Source of the DNA: UMGS1766 sp963597355 | Lineage (GTDB): Bacteria > Bacillota > Clostridia > Oscillospirales > Oscillospiraceae | Direction of reading: 5' to 3' | DNA length: 64,000 bases | Assembly (NCBI GenBank): GCA_963597355.1 | Contig: CAVBPR010000004.1 | Span: 29,422 to 93,421, forward strand | Part shown: positions 15,359 through 23,422 of the stretch, piece after piece | How positions within the stretch are numbered: the stretch's first letter is position 1 | How the letters are laid out: every line of letters starts with the position of its first letter | Notes under the pieces: generated by a model | What the model saw: the letters and a program-made list of their open reading frames with translations, nothing else | What the model was told of the DNA's origin: nothing | Database searches by the model: none | Translations under genes and position numbers: made by a program

Positions 15359-15820
15359 TTACTCCTCGTCGGAGTCATCCTCTGCGTCTACGTCCTCGTA
15401 ACCTAACTCGATTTCAAAGGCCTGACCGCAGCCGGGGCAGGTGACCTTTCCGGAATCCAGAACGCTCTTGTCTACCACAAGCGTGTCGTCGCAGTTGGGA
15501 CACTCCAGCTCAAAGAAGCCATCTTCTTCCAAAGCGGCCAGAGCCTCTTCTGCGTCGTCCTCGTCTTCCTCATCGTAGTCAGAGAAGTCAAAATCGTCGC
15601 TGTAAACGTAGTCCTCCACCATAGACAGGCTGTCGGACACGTCGTCCAGCTGATCGGCCAGTGCCTGAATGGAGTCGTCGTTCTCCTCGCTGTTCAGGGC
15701 AATGTGCTCCAGAATATCCATAATAATGGAAATGAGCTTTCCCTCGCTGGATGCCTCGGGATCAAAATGCAGGCCCTCGGCAACACCTTTCAGATAGGCA
15801 ACTTTTTCGGATAACGTCAT
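15359..15820 (-). CDS. Acidic protein with C-terminal zinc ribbon (CD1247-N-domain type)
   Basis: A 153-residue, strongly acidic protein. Residues 1-60 are helical (MTLSEKVAYLKGVAEGL), matching a domain found in clostridial proteins annotated as CD1247 N-terminal. Residues 70-100 are an Asp/Glu-rich linker. Residues ~103-140 are a zinc ribbon (CPNC ... CPGCGQAFEI). The function is unknown. It lies 46 bp downstream of efp in the same direction, an association that I believe recurs in Clostridia and hints at a translation-related role. ATG 15820 follows AAGGAGG. Confidence 0.72.
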   Translation of the reverse strand: MTLSEKVAYLKGVAEGLHFDPEASSEGKLISIIMDILEHIALNSEENDDSIQALADQLDDVSDSLSMVEDYVYSDDFDFSDYDEEDEDDAEEALAALEEDGFFELECPNCDDTLVVDKSVLDSGKVTCPGCGQAFEIELGYEDVDAEDDSDEE

Positions 15821-15866
15821 GATTTTGTCCTCCTTTCAGGGAAACACAGGAAAATCAGAAATGAAC

Positions 15867-16427
15867 TTACTTTACGCGACCCATGTACTCGCCGGTACGG
15901 GTATCGATCTGGATGCGCTCGCCCTCGTTGATGAAGATCGGCACCTTTACCTCTGCGCCGGTTTCCAGAGTAGCGGGCTTGGTGACGTTGGTGGCAGTAT
16001 CGCCGCGGACACCGGGCTCGGTTTCGGTAACTTCCAGCTCAACGAAGTTGGGGATTTCAACGGAGAACACCTTGCCCTTGTAGCTCAGCAGCTTGCAGGG
16101 GTCGTTTTCCTTAACAAACTTGAAGTTGTCCGGCAGGTCGCCCTTTGCGATGGGAGTCATCTCGAAGGTCTCGTTGTCCATGAAGTAGTACAGATCGCCG
16201 TCGTTGTAGCTGTAGCAGGTCTCGATGCGATCGATGAAAGCTTCTTCAAACTTTGCAGTGGGGTTGAAGGAAGTCTCGGTCACAGCACCGGTAACAATGT
16301 TCTTCATCTTGGTGCGGACAAAAGCGGCACCCTTACCGGGTTTAACGTGCTGGAACTCGACGACCATCATCAGCTTGCCTTCGTATTCGAAGGTTTTGCC
16401 GTTACGAAAATCGCTGGCAGTAATCAT
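15867..16427 (-). CDS. efp: Translation elongation factor P
   Basis: A 186-residue factor that relieves ribosome stalling at polyproline stretches by binding between the P and E sites. Three OB-type domains are recognisable: domain I with FQHVKPGKGAAFVRTK, domain II (YCFMD-like YYFMDNETFEM) and domain III with the signature VELEVTETEPGVRGDTATN. The tip residue is Lys32, as in B. subtilis, where it carries 5-aminopentanol; the usual Arg or EpmAB-type context is absent. The YmfI-like SDR at 3269-4003 is a candidate modifying enzyme. ATG 16427 follows GGAGG; the promoter is at 16518-16546. Confidence 0.97.
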   Translation of the reverse strand: MITASDFRNGKTFEYEGKLMMVVEFQHVKPGKGAAFVRTKMKNIVTGAVTETSFNPTAKFEEAFIDRIETCYSYNDGDLYYFMDNETFEMTPIAKGDLPDNFKFVKENDPCKLLSYKGKVFSVEIPNFVELEVTETEPGVRGDTATNVTKPATLETGAEVKVPIFINEGERIQIDTRTGEYMGRVK

Positions 16428-16517
16428 AATGAAATTCCTCCATGAATTAGAAATTAGATCGTTTACCGGCGTGTACCGGCAAAAAAGGGCAGACTACACC
16501 ACCCCATATTTTCTATT

Positions 16518-16546
16518 ATTCTATACCAGTTTCTTCGATTTGACAA
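16518..16546 (-). promoter_or_regulatory. efp: Promoter of efp
   Basis: On the minus strand, TTGTCA (16541-16546), a 17-nt spacer and TAGAAT (16518-16523). The leader (about 90 nt) contains two direct copies of GCCGGTA near 16464-16481. Confidence 0.65.
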
Positions 16547-16614
16547 GGGGGGATGCGAATTTCCAGCGCAATTCAAAACAAAAACTGTGAACCGGGCGGC
16601 AGGGAAGGTTTGAT

Positions 16615-17976
16615 TCAACGATCGTTCATAACAACATAATCCCGCCGGGGCTGAATTGCCTTGTATGCGGGGCGGATAATACGATTGCCGTTTACCAGCT
16701 CTTCCAGTCGGTGGGCGCTCCAGCCGGAAATGCGGGCAATGGCAAACAATGGTGTGAAAAGCTCTTCCGGAATGCCCAGCATTTGATAAACAAAGCCGCT
16801 GTAAAAGTCCACATTGACGCTGACGCCCTTATACATTTTCCGTTCATTGCTGATGATCTGGGGTGCGAGGCGCTCTACGGTGGTATACAGCTGATATTCC
16901 TCCTCTTTGCCCTTTTCTGCAGCGAGCTGGTGCACAAAGGATTTGAAGATTTCCGCACGGGGATCGGACTTGGAGTAGATGGCATGACCTACGCCATAAA
17001 TCAGACCGGCATGGTCAAAAGCTTCTCCGTGGAGAATGCGTTTCAGATAAGCGCCAACTTCCTCATCGTCGCGCCAGTCACCAATTTGTGCTTTCATTTC
17101 CTCGAACATATGGCAAACCTTAATGTTTGCGCCGCCATGTTTGGGCCCCTTCAGGGAGCCGAGGGCGGCAGCGATGGCCGAATAGGTGTCGGTGCCGGAG
17201 GAGGTGACCACATGGGTGGTAAAGGAGGAGTTGTTGCCGCCGCCGTGTTCGGCATGAATGACCAGAGCCATGTCCAGAACCCGCGCTTCTACCGGAGTGT
17301 AGCTCATGTCCGGACGAAGCATATGAAGGATATTTTCTGCGGTGGAGAGCTCCGGAACCGGATCATGGATAAAGAAGCGGTTATTGTTTTTGCGATAGTA
17401 ATCGTAAGCCTGATAGCCGTACAATGCCATTTGCGGGAAGGTGGCGATCAGCTGCAGGCACTGGCGCAGGACGTTCGGGATGGAGGTGTCGTTGGGGTTG
17501 TTGTCATAGGAGTACAGCGTCAGGACGCTCCGCGCCATGGAATTCATAATGTCTGTGCTGGGGGCTTTCATAATGACATCCCGCACAAAGGAGTTGGGCA
17601 GGGAACGATAACTGCCCAGGACAGAATGGAAATCGGCCATTTCCTTTGCAGACGGCAGGTTGCCAAACAGAAGCAGATAGGTGATTTCCTCAAAGCCAAA
17701 GCGGCCGTCCTTCAGAAATCCTTTTACAAGGTCGTGAATGTTATAACCGCGATAAAATAAAGAGCCGTCGCAGCTTTGCCCATCGGCTGTTTTTGCCTGA
17801 ATTTCAGAAATTTCAGTCAGTCCGGTCAACACGCCGTTTCCGTTTTCATCCCGCAGGCCACGATTGACTTTGTATTTGGAATAGAGCTGTTTGTCGATAA
17901 CGCAGTCTTCGGAACAATGGGCTGCAAGCGCTAGAATTTCCGGTGTAATTTCGGAATAATCACGTTTTTCTGTCAT
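16615..17976 (-). CDS. Citrate synthase
   Basis: A 453-residue citrate synthase (acetyl-CoA + oxaloacetate to citrate), cytoplasmic. Catalytic motifs are HAEHGGGNNSSF, GPKHGGAN and the Asp of SKSDPRAEIFK; YGVGHAIYS and the C-terminal RISGWSAH are typical. The N-terminus is extended by about 60 residues relative to compact forms, as in other clostridial enzymes. ATG 17976 has AAAGGAGG upstream; the in-frame TTG further 5' overlaps the SD region. It lies 32 bp behind a MarR regulator gene in the same direction, with no promoter seen between them, so the two should be co-transcribed from 18488-18516. Confidence 0.95.
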   Translation of the reverse strand: MTEKRDYSEITPEILALAAHCSEDCVIDKQLYSKYKVNRGLRDENGNGVLTGLTEISEIQAKTADGQSCDGSLFYRGYNIHDLVKGFLKDGRFGFEEITYLLLFGNLPSAKEMADFHSVLGSYRSLPNSFVRDVIMKAPSTDIMNSMARSVLTLYSYDNNPNDTSIPNVLRQCLQLIATFPQMALYGYQAYDYYRKNNNRFFIHDPVPELSTAENILHMLRPDMSYTPVEARVLDMALVIHAEHGGGNNSSFTTHVVTSSGTDTYSAIAAALGSLKGPKHGGANIKVCHMFEEMKAQIGDWRDDEEVGAYLKRILHGEAFDHAGLIYGVGHAIYSKSDPRAEIFKSFVHQLAAEKGKEEEYQLYTTVERLAPQIISNERKMYKGVSVNVDFYSGFVYQMLGIPEELFTPLFAIARISGWSAHRLEELVNGNRIIRPAYKAIQPRRDYVVMNDR

Positions 17977-18008
17977 CAAAATAACCTCCTTTGTCAACGT
18001 AGCCGGGA

Positions 18009-18446
18009 TTATTGGTGCTGCTGGTGCAGCTCGTGTATTGTGTTCACCAGCTTGCGGCTCAGGCGCAGAAATTCAGCGGTATCCGTTTCTCCCATGGCCT
18101 CCACTACCCGGTCGGCCTGCTGGCACAGCAGCTGATAGCGGTTGAGGATGTACTTGCGGCCAAGGGGAGTGAGGAACACCTGAACAACCCGACCGTCGGT
18201 TTCAGAGTTGGAGCGAGTCACCAGTCCCTTGGATTCCAGACTCTTCAACGCGTTTGCCACGCGGCTGCTGCCAACGTCCAGCGCGGTGCGAAGCTCGCCG
18301 GCGCTGGCTCCGTTGTGGCGAAGTGCCAGATGAGCCAAAAGTGCACCTTCGCCCCGGGCAACCTGTTCGGCGTTGTCATGGGCGGGGATATGGGTCAGCT
18401 GAATCAAAAGATCAATCAGTTCTTCTGCGCTTGTTTGAGATTTCAT
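18009..18446 (-). CDS. MarR family transcriptional regulator
   Basis: A 145-residue winged-helix regulator with GAGELRTALDVGSSRVANALKSLESKGLVTRS as recognition region and the wing SETDGRVVQVFLTPLGR. Some MarR proteins bind small aromatic or thiol-reactive ligands, but the inducer here is unknown. ATG 18446 has GAGGTG 9 nt upstream. The gene directly precedes citrate synthase, and its promoter carries a perfect 8-1-8 palindrome over the predicted start of transcription (18469-18485), strongly suggesting autorepression together with citrate synthase. Confidence 0.9.
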   Translation of the reverse strand: MKSQTSAEELIDLLIQLTHIPAHDNAEQVARGEGALLAHLALRHNGASAGELRTALDVGSSRVANALKSLESKGLVTRSNSETDGRVVQVFLTPLGRKYILNRYQLLCQQADRVVEAMGETDTAEFLRLSRKLVNTIHELHQQHQ

Positions 18447-18468
18447 GCCTTGTTCACCTCGTCAATCA

Positions 18469-18485
18469 TCTCACATTGTGAGATA
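18469..18485 (-). promoter_or_regulatory. Perfect palindromic operator, likely MarR site
   Basis: ATCTCACATTGTGAGAT has 8-bp arms and a 1-nt centre. It abuts the -10 box of the promoter at 18488-18516 and covers the predicted transcription start, a position in which a dimeric winged-helix repressor would block transcription. Confidence 0.8.
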
Positions 18486-18487
18486 AA

Positions 18488-18516
18488 TTATATCAAACAG
18501 AAGAAATTATGTCAAT
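18488..18516 (-). promoter_or_regulatory. Consensus promoter of marR-like/citrate synthase operon
   Basis: On the minus strand, TTGACA (18511-18516), a 17-nt spacer and TATAAT (18488-18493); both boxes match consensus exactly. Confidence 0.88.
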
Positions 18517-18575
18517 CAAATCAAAATGACGATAAAGTGAATTTTTTGTTAATAGAGCTGAAATAATGTTAAAAA

Positions 18576-18617
18576 TGCGGTAAAAAAGTGCCGTCTCAAA
18601 AAATTGAGACGGCACTT
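18576..18617 (-). terminator. Intrinsic terminator after the flavin oxidoreductase gene
   Basis: A 14-bp perfect stem, AAGTGCCGTCTCAA (18586-18599) with 18604-18617. On the minus strand it is followed by TTTT and further T-rich sequence. Confidence 0.9.
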
Positions 18618-18637
18618 ATACTGGATGAGATTGGGAA

Positions 18638-20590
18638 TTAAAGGGACATGGCTGCGTTGTATGCCTCCGCAGTGGCCTGTTCCACGGTGCGGGCGCGGAC
18701 GCAATCGCCTACCTGAGCCCACTCGGGAACGTCGCAGTCGGTGACAAAACGGTCCGCCAGGGCGGTGCGTGCCTTCATGCCAGCGGCAAGAATAACCGTG
18801 TCGCAGGTGATGGTGTGCACATCACCGGCGGCATCGGTGTAGGTAACCGCATGCTTTTCCACGCTCTTGCACTTTGCACCCGTGATGGCAGTGAAGTTTT
18901 CGTTTTCGTCCAGCAGAATGCGAATTTCATCTGCGCAGGTTTTCGAGGCATCCGGGCAGAGGGAGTCCTGCATTTCAATAATGGTGACCTTGTGTCCGCG
19001 ATCCGCCAGATGCAGGGCGGTTTCGCAGCCCACCTGACCGCCGCCGATAACAACAAGGGTTTCGCCCAGTTCTTCTTCATGACCATAGGCGTCGGTGGCG
19101 ACGATGCCATTGTCGGTGTTGAAACCGGGCAGCGGGAGCATCAGCGGCTCGGCACCAATGGCAATGATGACAGCGTCGAATTGACCATTGAGCATGGTCG
19201 GATTGGCCTCGGTGTTGAAACGTACCGAGATGTTCCGCTTGCCTACCTGATAGATCAGGTATTCCTTGTAACTGTTCAGCGCATATTTAAATGCAACGTG
19301 CTTGGCAAAATCCAGTGCACCGCCAAGGTGGTTTTCTTTTTCAAACAGCGTGACAGTGTGTCCGCGGTCATAGGCTGTAATGGCAGCTTTCATTCCGGCA
19401 GGGCCGCCGCCGATAACGGCAACTCGCTTGCTGGAAGCAGGAGCGGCGGGGAACATCTGGTCGGCGCAGGTTTCATAACCGATCAGGGGGTTGACGGCGC
19501 AGCGGAACAGGTGCTCATAGCAGTCGGAGTCATGGCAGCGCATGCACTTGATGCAGGGAACCACGTCATCGCTGTGGCCGGAAATTGCCTTGTGGATGGT
19601 TTCGGGATCGGCAATAAGCTGACGACATACGGCGTAGAAATCGCATTTTCCGTCTGCAATGGCCTCTTCCGCCGCCTGCAGGCTTTCCAAACCGCCAACG
19701 GCAGTGACCGGCTTGGTGATTTTTCCGGATTTTTTGAATGCTTCTGCCAGCCAGAGATTGGGATGATAACCCATGTGCTGACATGGATGGGTCCAGGTCA
19801 TGTACTTTTCAGTGACCATGCCGCAGGATGCCTGGATGATGTCGCAGTGATCCTGCAAAATAGAGGCAATGCGAATGCCTTCTTCCACATCGATGCCGCC
19901 CTCGATAAATTCGCTGGCAGACATACGCACCTCAAAGGTCATGCGGCCTTTGGTGGCGGCACGGCAGGCATCCAGAATCTCCACCAGATAGCGGCAGCGA
20001 TTTTCCGTGGAGCCGCCGTATTCGTCTGTGCGGCGGTTGGTCAGGGGGCTGAGGAACTGAGCCACGGGAATGGAATGGCCAAAGTGGAACAGGAGGGAAT
20101 CGAAGCCGCATACCAGCAAATTGCCGCACATTTCAGCTGTTGCCTGCTTAAACTGCTCCATTTCCTCTTTTGTGATTTCCTGCGTGATGGGGGGAGACTG
20201 CATCATCCGGTTTCCGGCGGAGCAGCCCAGAGGAGGACCGGGACGCCAGGTGGTGGGAAGAAGACCCATCACTTCCATGCCGGCTTTTGCACCGTGGGCA
20301 TGGATGCGGGCGGCCAACAGCGACAGACGGTTTTTGTGATTGAACGCGACGGTATCCCAGGTGCAGTGTTCACCGTCGTCCATTACGTCGACCGCCTTTG
20401 CGCCGCCGCAGTAGACAACTGCCGCACCGGTTTTTGCACGGCTCTCAAAATAATCCATCGCATCCTCGTTGGGATACAGCTCGCCGTTGCTGGCAGAGTG
20501 GGGGGTGATGGGAGCGGCAATAATGCGGTTCTTAAAAAGTGTTCCGTTTACGCGAATGGGCGCAAGAACATGGGGGAATTGTTGATTCAT
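18638..20590 (-). CDS. NADH:flavin oxidoreductase, 2-enoate/2,4-dienoyl-CoA reductase type (FMN-FeS-FAD)
   Basis: A 650-residue fused flavoenzyme expected to reduce activated C=C bonds. Residues 1-340 form the old-yellow-enzyme FMN barrel (APITPHSASNGE, FLSPLTNRRTDEYGGSTENR). Residues ~343-362 hold the 4Fe-4S ligands CIKCMRCHDSDC ... C. Residues ~385-650 are the FAD/NAD(P)H part with IGGGPAGMKAA and a second Rossmann IGGGQVGCETALHLA. The usual HxAHGYL proton-donor region reads HFGHSIPVAQFLSP, so the substrate may differ from dienoyl-CoA. Bile-acid and cinnamate reductases of gut Clostridia are of this architecture. ATG 20590 follows GAGGTG. It is monocistronic, with an extended -10 TGCTATAAT ending at 20635. 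Confidence 0.88.
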   Translation of the reverse strand: MNQQFPHVLAPIRVNGTLFKNRIIAAPITPHSASNGELYPNEDAMDYFESRAKTGAAVVYCGGAKAVDVMDDGEHCTWDTVAFNHKNRLSLLAARIHAHGAKAGMEVMGLLPTTWRPGPPLGCSAGNRMMQSPPITQEITKEEMEQFKQATAEMCGNLLVCGFDSLLFHFGHSIPVAQFLSPLTNRRTDEYGGSTENRCRYLVEILDACRAATKGRMTFEVRMSASEFIEGGIDVEEGIRIASILQDHCDIIQASCGMVTEKYMTWTHPCQHMGYHPNLWLAEAFKKSGKITKPVTAVGGLESLQAAEEAIADGKCDFYAVCRQLIADPETIHKAISGHSDDVVPCIKCMRCHDSDCYEHLFRCAVNPLIGYETCADQMFPAAPASSKRVAVIGGGPAGMKAAITAYDRGHTVTLFEKENHLGGALDFAKHVAFKYALNSYKEYLIYQVGKRNISVRFNTEANPTMLNGQFDAVIIAIGAEPLMLPLPGFNTDNGIVATDAYGHEEELGETLVVIGGGQVGCETALHLADRGHKVTIIEMQDSLCPDASKTCADEIRILLDENENFTAITGAKCKSVEKHAVTYTDAAGDVHTITCDTVILAAGMKARTALADRFVTDCDVPEWAQVGDCVRARTVEQATAEAYNAAMSL

Positions 20591-20697
20591 AGTGCTTCAC
20601 CTCGTAAAAATTTCCTTCAAAACTCACCATGAATATTATAGCAAATCGCCCAGAAAAGAAAAGTATGCGGAGCAAAAAATGTATAAATTGTATGGAA

Positions 20698-21984
20698 TCA
20701 GATAAGATTCAGCGCCTGCTCCACATCGGCAATGATGTCATCCCCGTTTTCGATGCCAACGCTGAAACGAATCATATCCGGCGCTACGCCTGCGGCAACC
20801 AGTTCTTCATCGTTCATCTGGCGATGGGTGGAGGAGGCGGGATGGAGTACGCAGGTGTGAGCATCCGCCACATGGGTGGCGATCATTGCCAGCTTCAGGC
20901 CGCCCATAAAGGTTTCTGCGGCGGCGCGGCCGCCTTTGACGCCGAAAGAGATCACACCACAGGTGCCGTTGGGCATGTATTTCTTTGCCCGCTCATAATA
21001 ACGGTTGCCCGGCAGTCCCGGATATTCCACCCAGGAAACTTTCTCGTGGTTCTGGAGAAATTCCGCCAGTTTTTGGGCGTTTTCGCAGTGGCGCGGCACA
21101 CGAACGTGGAGGGACTCCAGTCCCAGATTCAGCAAATAGGCATTCATGGGGGCAGGAATGGAGCCAAGATCCCGCATCAGCTGGGCACAGCATTTGGTGA
21201 TGAAAGCGCCGCCCTGACCGAATTTTTCCGCATAGGTAATGCCGTGGTAACTCTCGTCCGGAGTGGTGAGACCGGGGAATTTCTCCTTGTGTGCCATCCA
21301 GTCAAAGTTTCCGCTATCCACAATGACACCGCCGACAGCAGCATCGTGGCCATCCATGTACTTGGTGGTGGAGTGGGTGACGATATCAGCACCCCATTGG
21401 AAGGGACGGCAGTTGACCGGGGTAGGGAATGTGTTGTCAATGATAAGGGGCACACCGTGAGCATGCGCCGCTTTGGCAAAACGCTCGATGTCCAGCACGA
21501 TGAGAGCGGGGTTGGCAATGCTCTCACCGAAGACCATTTTGGTGTTGGGGCGGAAGGCGGCTTCCAATTCCTCGTCAGAGCAGTCCGGGTCCACAAAGGT
21601 GCAGTCAATACCCATGCGCTTCATCGTTACGGAGAACAGATTGAAGGTGCCGCCGTATACCGTGGAGGAGGAAACAATGTGATCACCGGCAGAGCAGATG
21701 TTGAATGCGGCAAAAAAGTTTGCGGCCTGACCGGAGGAGGTCAAAATCGCGGCCGTTCCGCCCTCCAGAGCAGCGATCTTGGCGGCGACTGCATCGCTGG
21801 TGGGGTTGGCAAGGCGGGTATAAAAGTATCCGCTTTCTTCCAGATCGAACAGGGCACCCATTTGGGCAGAGGTGTCATATTTGAAGGTTGTGCTTTGGAT
21901 AATGGGCAGCATACGGGGTTCGCCGTTGCCCGGTTCATAACCGGCTTGAATGCATTTTGTCTCCAGATTCCAGTTCGGATTCAT
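20698..21984 (-). CDS. metY: O-acetylhomoserine sulfhydrylase (MetY-type Cys/Met metabolism PLP enzyme)
   Basis: A 428-residue cytoplasmic PLP enzyme that joins O-acetylhomoserine with sulfide to make homocysteine. Key elements are the N-terminal ETKCIQAGYEP, LTSSGQAANFFA, IIDNTFPTPV and the PLP lysine Lys208 in THSTTKYMDGH. The length and the final RFSVGIENGDDIIADVEQAL fit MetY rather than the shorter MetB/MetC. ATG 21984 follows AAGGAG. It is divergent from a MetE-like methyltransferase, consistent with methionine supply. I found no SAM riboswitch or T-box in the 240-bp divergent region. Confidence 0.92.
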   Translation of the reverse strand: MNPNWNLETKCIQAGYEPGNGEPRMLPIIQSTTFKYDTSAQMGALFDLEESGYFYTRLANPTSDAVAAKIAALEGGTAAILTSSGQAANFFAAFNICSAGDHIVSSSTVYGGTFNLFSVTMKRMGIDCTFVDPDCSDEELEAAFRPNTKMVFGESIANPALIVLDIERFAKAAHAHGVPLIIDNTFPTPVNCRPFQWGADIVTHSTTKYMDGHDAAVGGVIVDSGNFDWMAHKEKFPGLTTPDESYHGITYAEKFGQGGAFITKCCAQLMRDLGSIPAPMNAYLLNLGLESLHVRVPRHCENAQKLAEFLQNHEKVSWVEYPGLPGNRYYERAKKYMPNGTCGVISFGVKGGRAAAETFMGGLKLAMIATHVADAHTCVLHPASSTHRQMNDEELVAAGVAPDMIRFSVGIENGDDIIADVEQALNLI

Positions 21985-22057
21985 TCCAGATCGCTCCTTA
22001 TCAATGTTAGTATTTAGTATAATGTATAAACTCTATAAACCTGCGGATTATAGGATA

Positions 22058-22086
22058 ATTATAGCATGATGAAAAATATTTGACCA
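22058..22086 (-). promoter_or_regulatory. metY: Candidate promoter of metY
   Basis: On the minus strand, TGGTCA (22081-22086), a 17-nt spacer and an extended -10, TGC plus TATAAT (22058-22063). A second TATAAT at 22047-22052 is a poorer alternative. Confidence 0.5.
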
Positions 22087-22095
22087 TATGAAAAC

Positions 22096-22146
22096 AAACT
22101 CTGTTTGCCATAACTTAAAACTATGACAAACAGAGTTTCTTTTGTA
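22096..22146. terminator. Hairpin with T-tract between divergent metY and metE-like genes
   Basis: A 12-bp stem, AAACTCTGTTTG (22096-22107) with 22127-22138 around a 19-nt loop, followed on the plus strand by CTTTTG. No plus-strand gene precedes it, so it may insulate the divergent genes or attenuate the rightward transcript. Confidence 0.5.
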
Positions 22147-22222
22147 TTTTTCAATGGATGGTCGGCTGTGTTATGCTTACACCCGACGAATCAATGCAGC
22201 AAAAGCAAAGGAGAAATTCACT

Positions 22223-23341
22223 ATGAGCAAGCACATTCCACCGTTTCACTATGACTTTGTCGGCAGTTTTCTGCGCCCGGAACAACTGAAGCAGGCACGG
22301 GCGGATTACGCCGCCGGCAAGCTGAGTCAGGCGGAACTGAAAAAAGTTGAGGATCAGGCAATTCTGGATCTGGTGGCAAAGCAAAAGAAGGCGGGTTACC
22401 ATGGAATCACCGATGGCGAGTTTCGCCGCGCCACCTGGCACCTGGACTTTATGTGGGGCTTTCATGGTGTGGGACATCAAAAAACCGAAAACGGTCTTCC
22501 TTTCCATGATGAGGCGGCCCTCATTGACGATACCTATCTGACAGGAAAGCTTTCTGTAGACGAGCACCCGTTTGTAGAGCACTTCCGCTTTGTTAAGGCG
22601 CTGGAGGACGAACATACGGTGGCGCGCCAGACCATTCCCGCACCGGCACAATTTCTGGAGCAGCTGATTATGCCCATGAACCGGGAGGCGACACAGAAGA
22701 TTTATCCAAAGGAAGAGGATCTGATTGCAGATCTGACCGCCGGTTATCGCAAGGTGATCGCACAGCTTTATGAGGCGGGCTGCCGCAACCTTCAATTGGA
22801 TGACTGCACCTGGGGATGCTTTGTTGATCCGAGAGCCAGCGCCTTCTTCGGTGCGGATGAGGTGGAGCTGGAACGACTGCAGAAACTGTTTTTGCAGGTG
22901 AATAATCTGGCAATTGTGGACCAGCCGGAGGATCTGGTGATCACAACCCACATTTGCCGGGGTAATTTCCACTCCACCTGGGCCTGCAGCGGTGGTTATG
23001 ACCGGGTAGCAGAGCTTGTTTTTGGAAATGAGCAGGCAGATGCATTCTATCTGGAGTTTGATGACGAACGCTCCGGCGGGTTTGAACCCCTTGCAAAGGT
23101 TGCAGAGGGGAAAAAGGTGGTTCTGGGACTGGTCACGACCAAGTCCTACATTCTGGAGCGGAAGGCAAATATCATTGCCCGCATTCATGAGGCGGCAAAG
23201 TATATTCCGCTGGATCGCCTTTGCCTGAGCCCCCAGTGCGGTTTTGCCTCCTGCGAAATCGGCAATAAGCTGACGGAACAGCAGCAGTGGGATAAGCTGG
23301 CTCTGGTGAGAGAGGTTGCCGAAGAGGTTTGGGGCGCTTGA
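22223..23341 (+). CDS. MetE C-terminal-like (cobalamin-independent) methyltransferase, YxjG/YxjH type
   Basis: A 372-residue TIM-barrel zinc methyltransferase homologous to the C-terminal catalytic half of methionine synthase MetE and to B. subtilis YxjG/YxjH. The N-terminus reads HYDFVGSFLRPEQL, then GITDGEFRR. Zinc ligands are probably the His/Cys of THICRGNFHS and the Cys of LSPQCGFAS. It lacks the N-terminal folate half of full MetE, so the methyl donor is uncertain (S-methylmethionine, methylcobalamin protein or folate). ATG 22223 follows AAAGGAG. Its position opposite metY supports a role in methionine formation or recycling. Confidence 0.88.
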   Translation: MSKHIPPFHYDFVGSFLRPEQLKQARADYAAGKLSQAELKKVEDQAILDLVAKQKKAGYHGITDGEFRRATWHLDFMWGFHGVGHQKTENGLPFHDEAALIDDTYLTGKLSVDEHPFVEHFRFVKALEDEHTVARQTIPAPAQFLEQLIMPMNREATQKIYPKEEDLIADLTAGYRKVIAQLYEAGCRNLQLDDCTWGCFVDPRASAFFGADEVELERLQKLFLQVNNLAIVDQPEDLVITTHICRGNFHSTWACSGGYDRVAELVFGNEQADAFYLEFDDERSGGFEPLAKVAEGKKVVLGLVTTKSYILERKANIIARIHEAAKYIPLDRLCLSPQCGFASCEIGNKLTEQQQWDKLALVREVAEEVWGA

Positions 23342-23347
23342 TGGATT

Positions 23348-23376
23348 TTGCCATTTGCCGAAGAACATGATACAAT
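23348..23376 (+). promoter_or_regulatory. Promoter of the M20 amidohydrolase gene
   Basis: TTGCCA (23348-23353), a 17-nt spacer and TACAAT (23371-23376). The predicted start near 23383 rules out the in-frame ATG at 23387 as main start and supports ATG 23423. Confidence 0.65.
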
Positions 23377-23422
23377 CATAACTATCATGCCGCGTTCAGC
23401 GGAAAGAAAGGCAAATGCCATT

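Noticed and set aside
18815..20632. 605-codon open frame on the plus strand opposite the flavin oxidoreductase
   Set aside because: Long antisense frame caused by codon bias; no SD and no family resemblance, whereas the minus-strand gene has clear flavin, FeS and NAD motifs.
20629..22017. 462-codon open frame opposite metY
   Set aside because: Shadow frame; metY with PLP lysine is on the minus strand.
21985..22222. SAM riboswitch or Met T-box before metY or the MetE-like gene
   Set aside because: I could not find S-box conserved blocks or the T-box AGGGTGGNACCGCG on either strand; only a hairpin with a T-tract is present.
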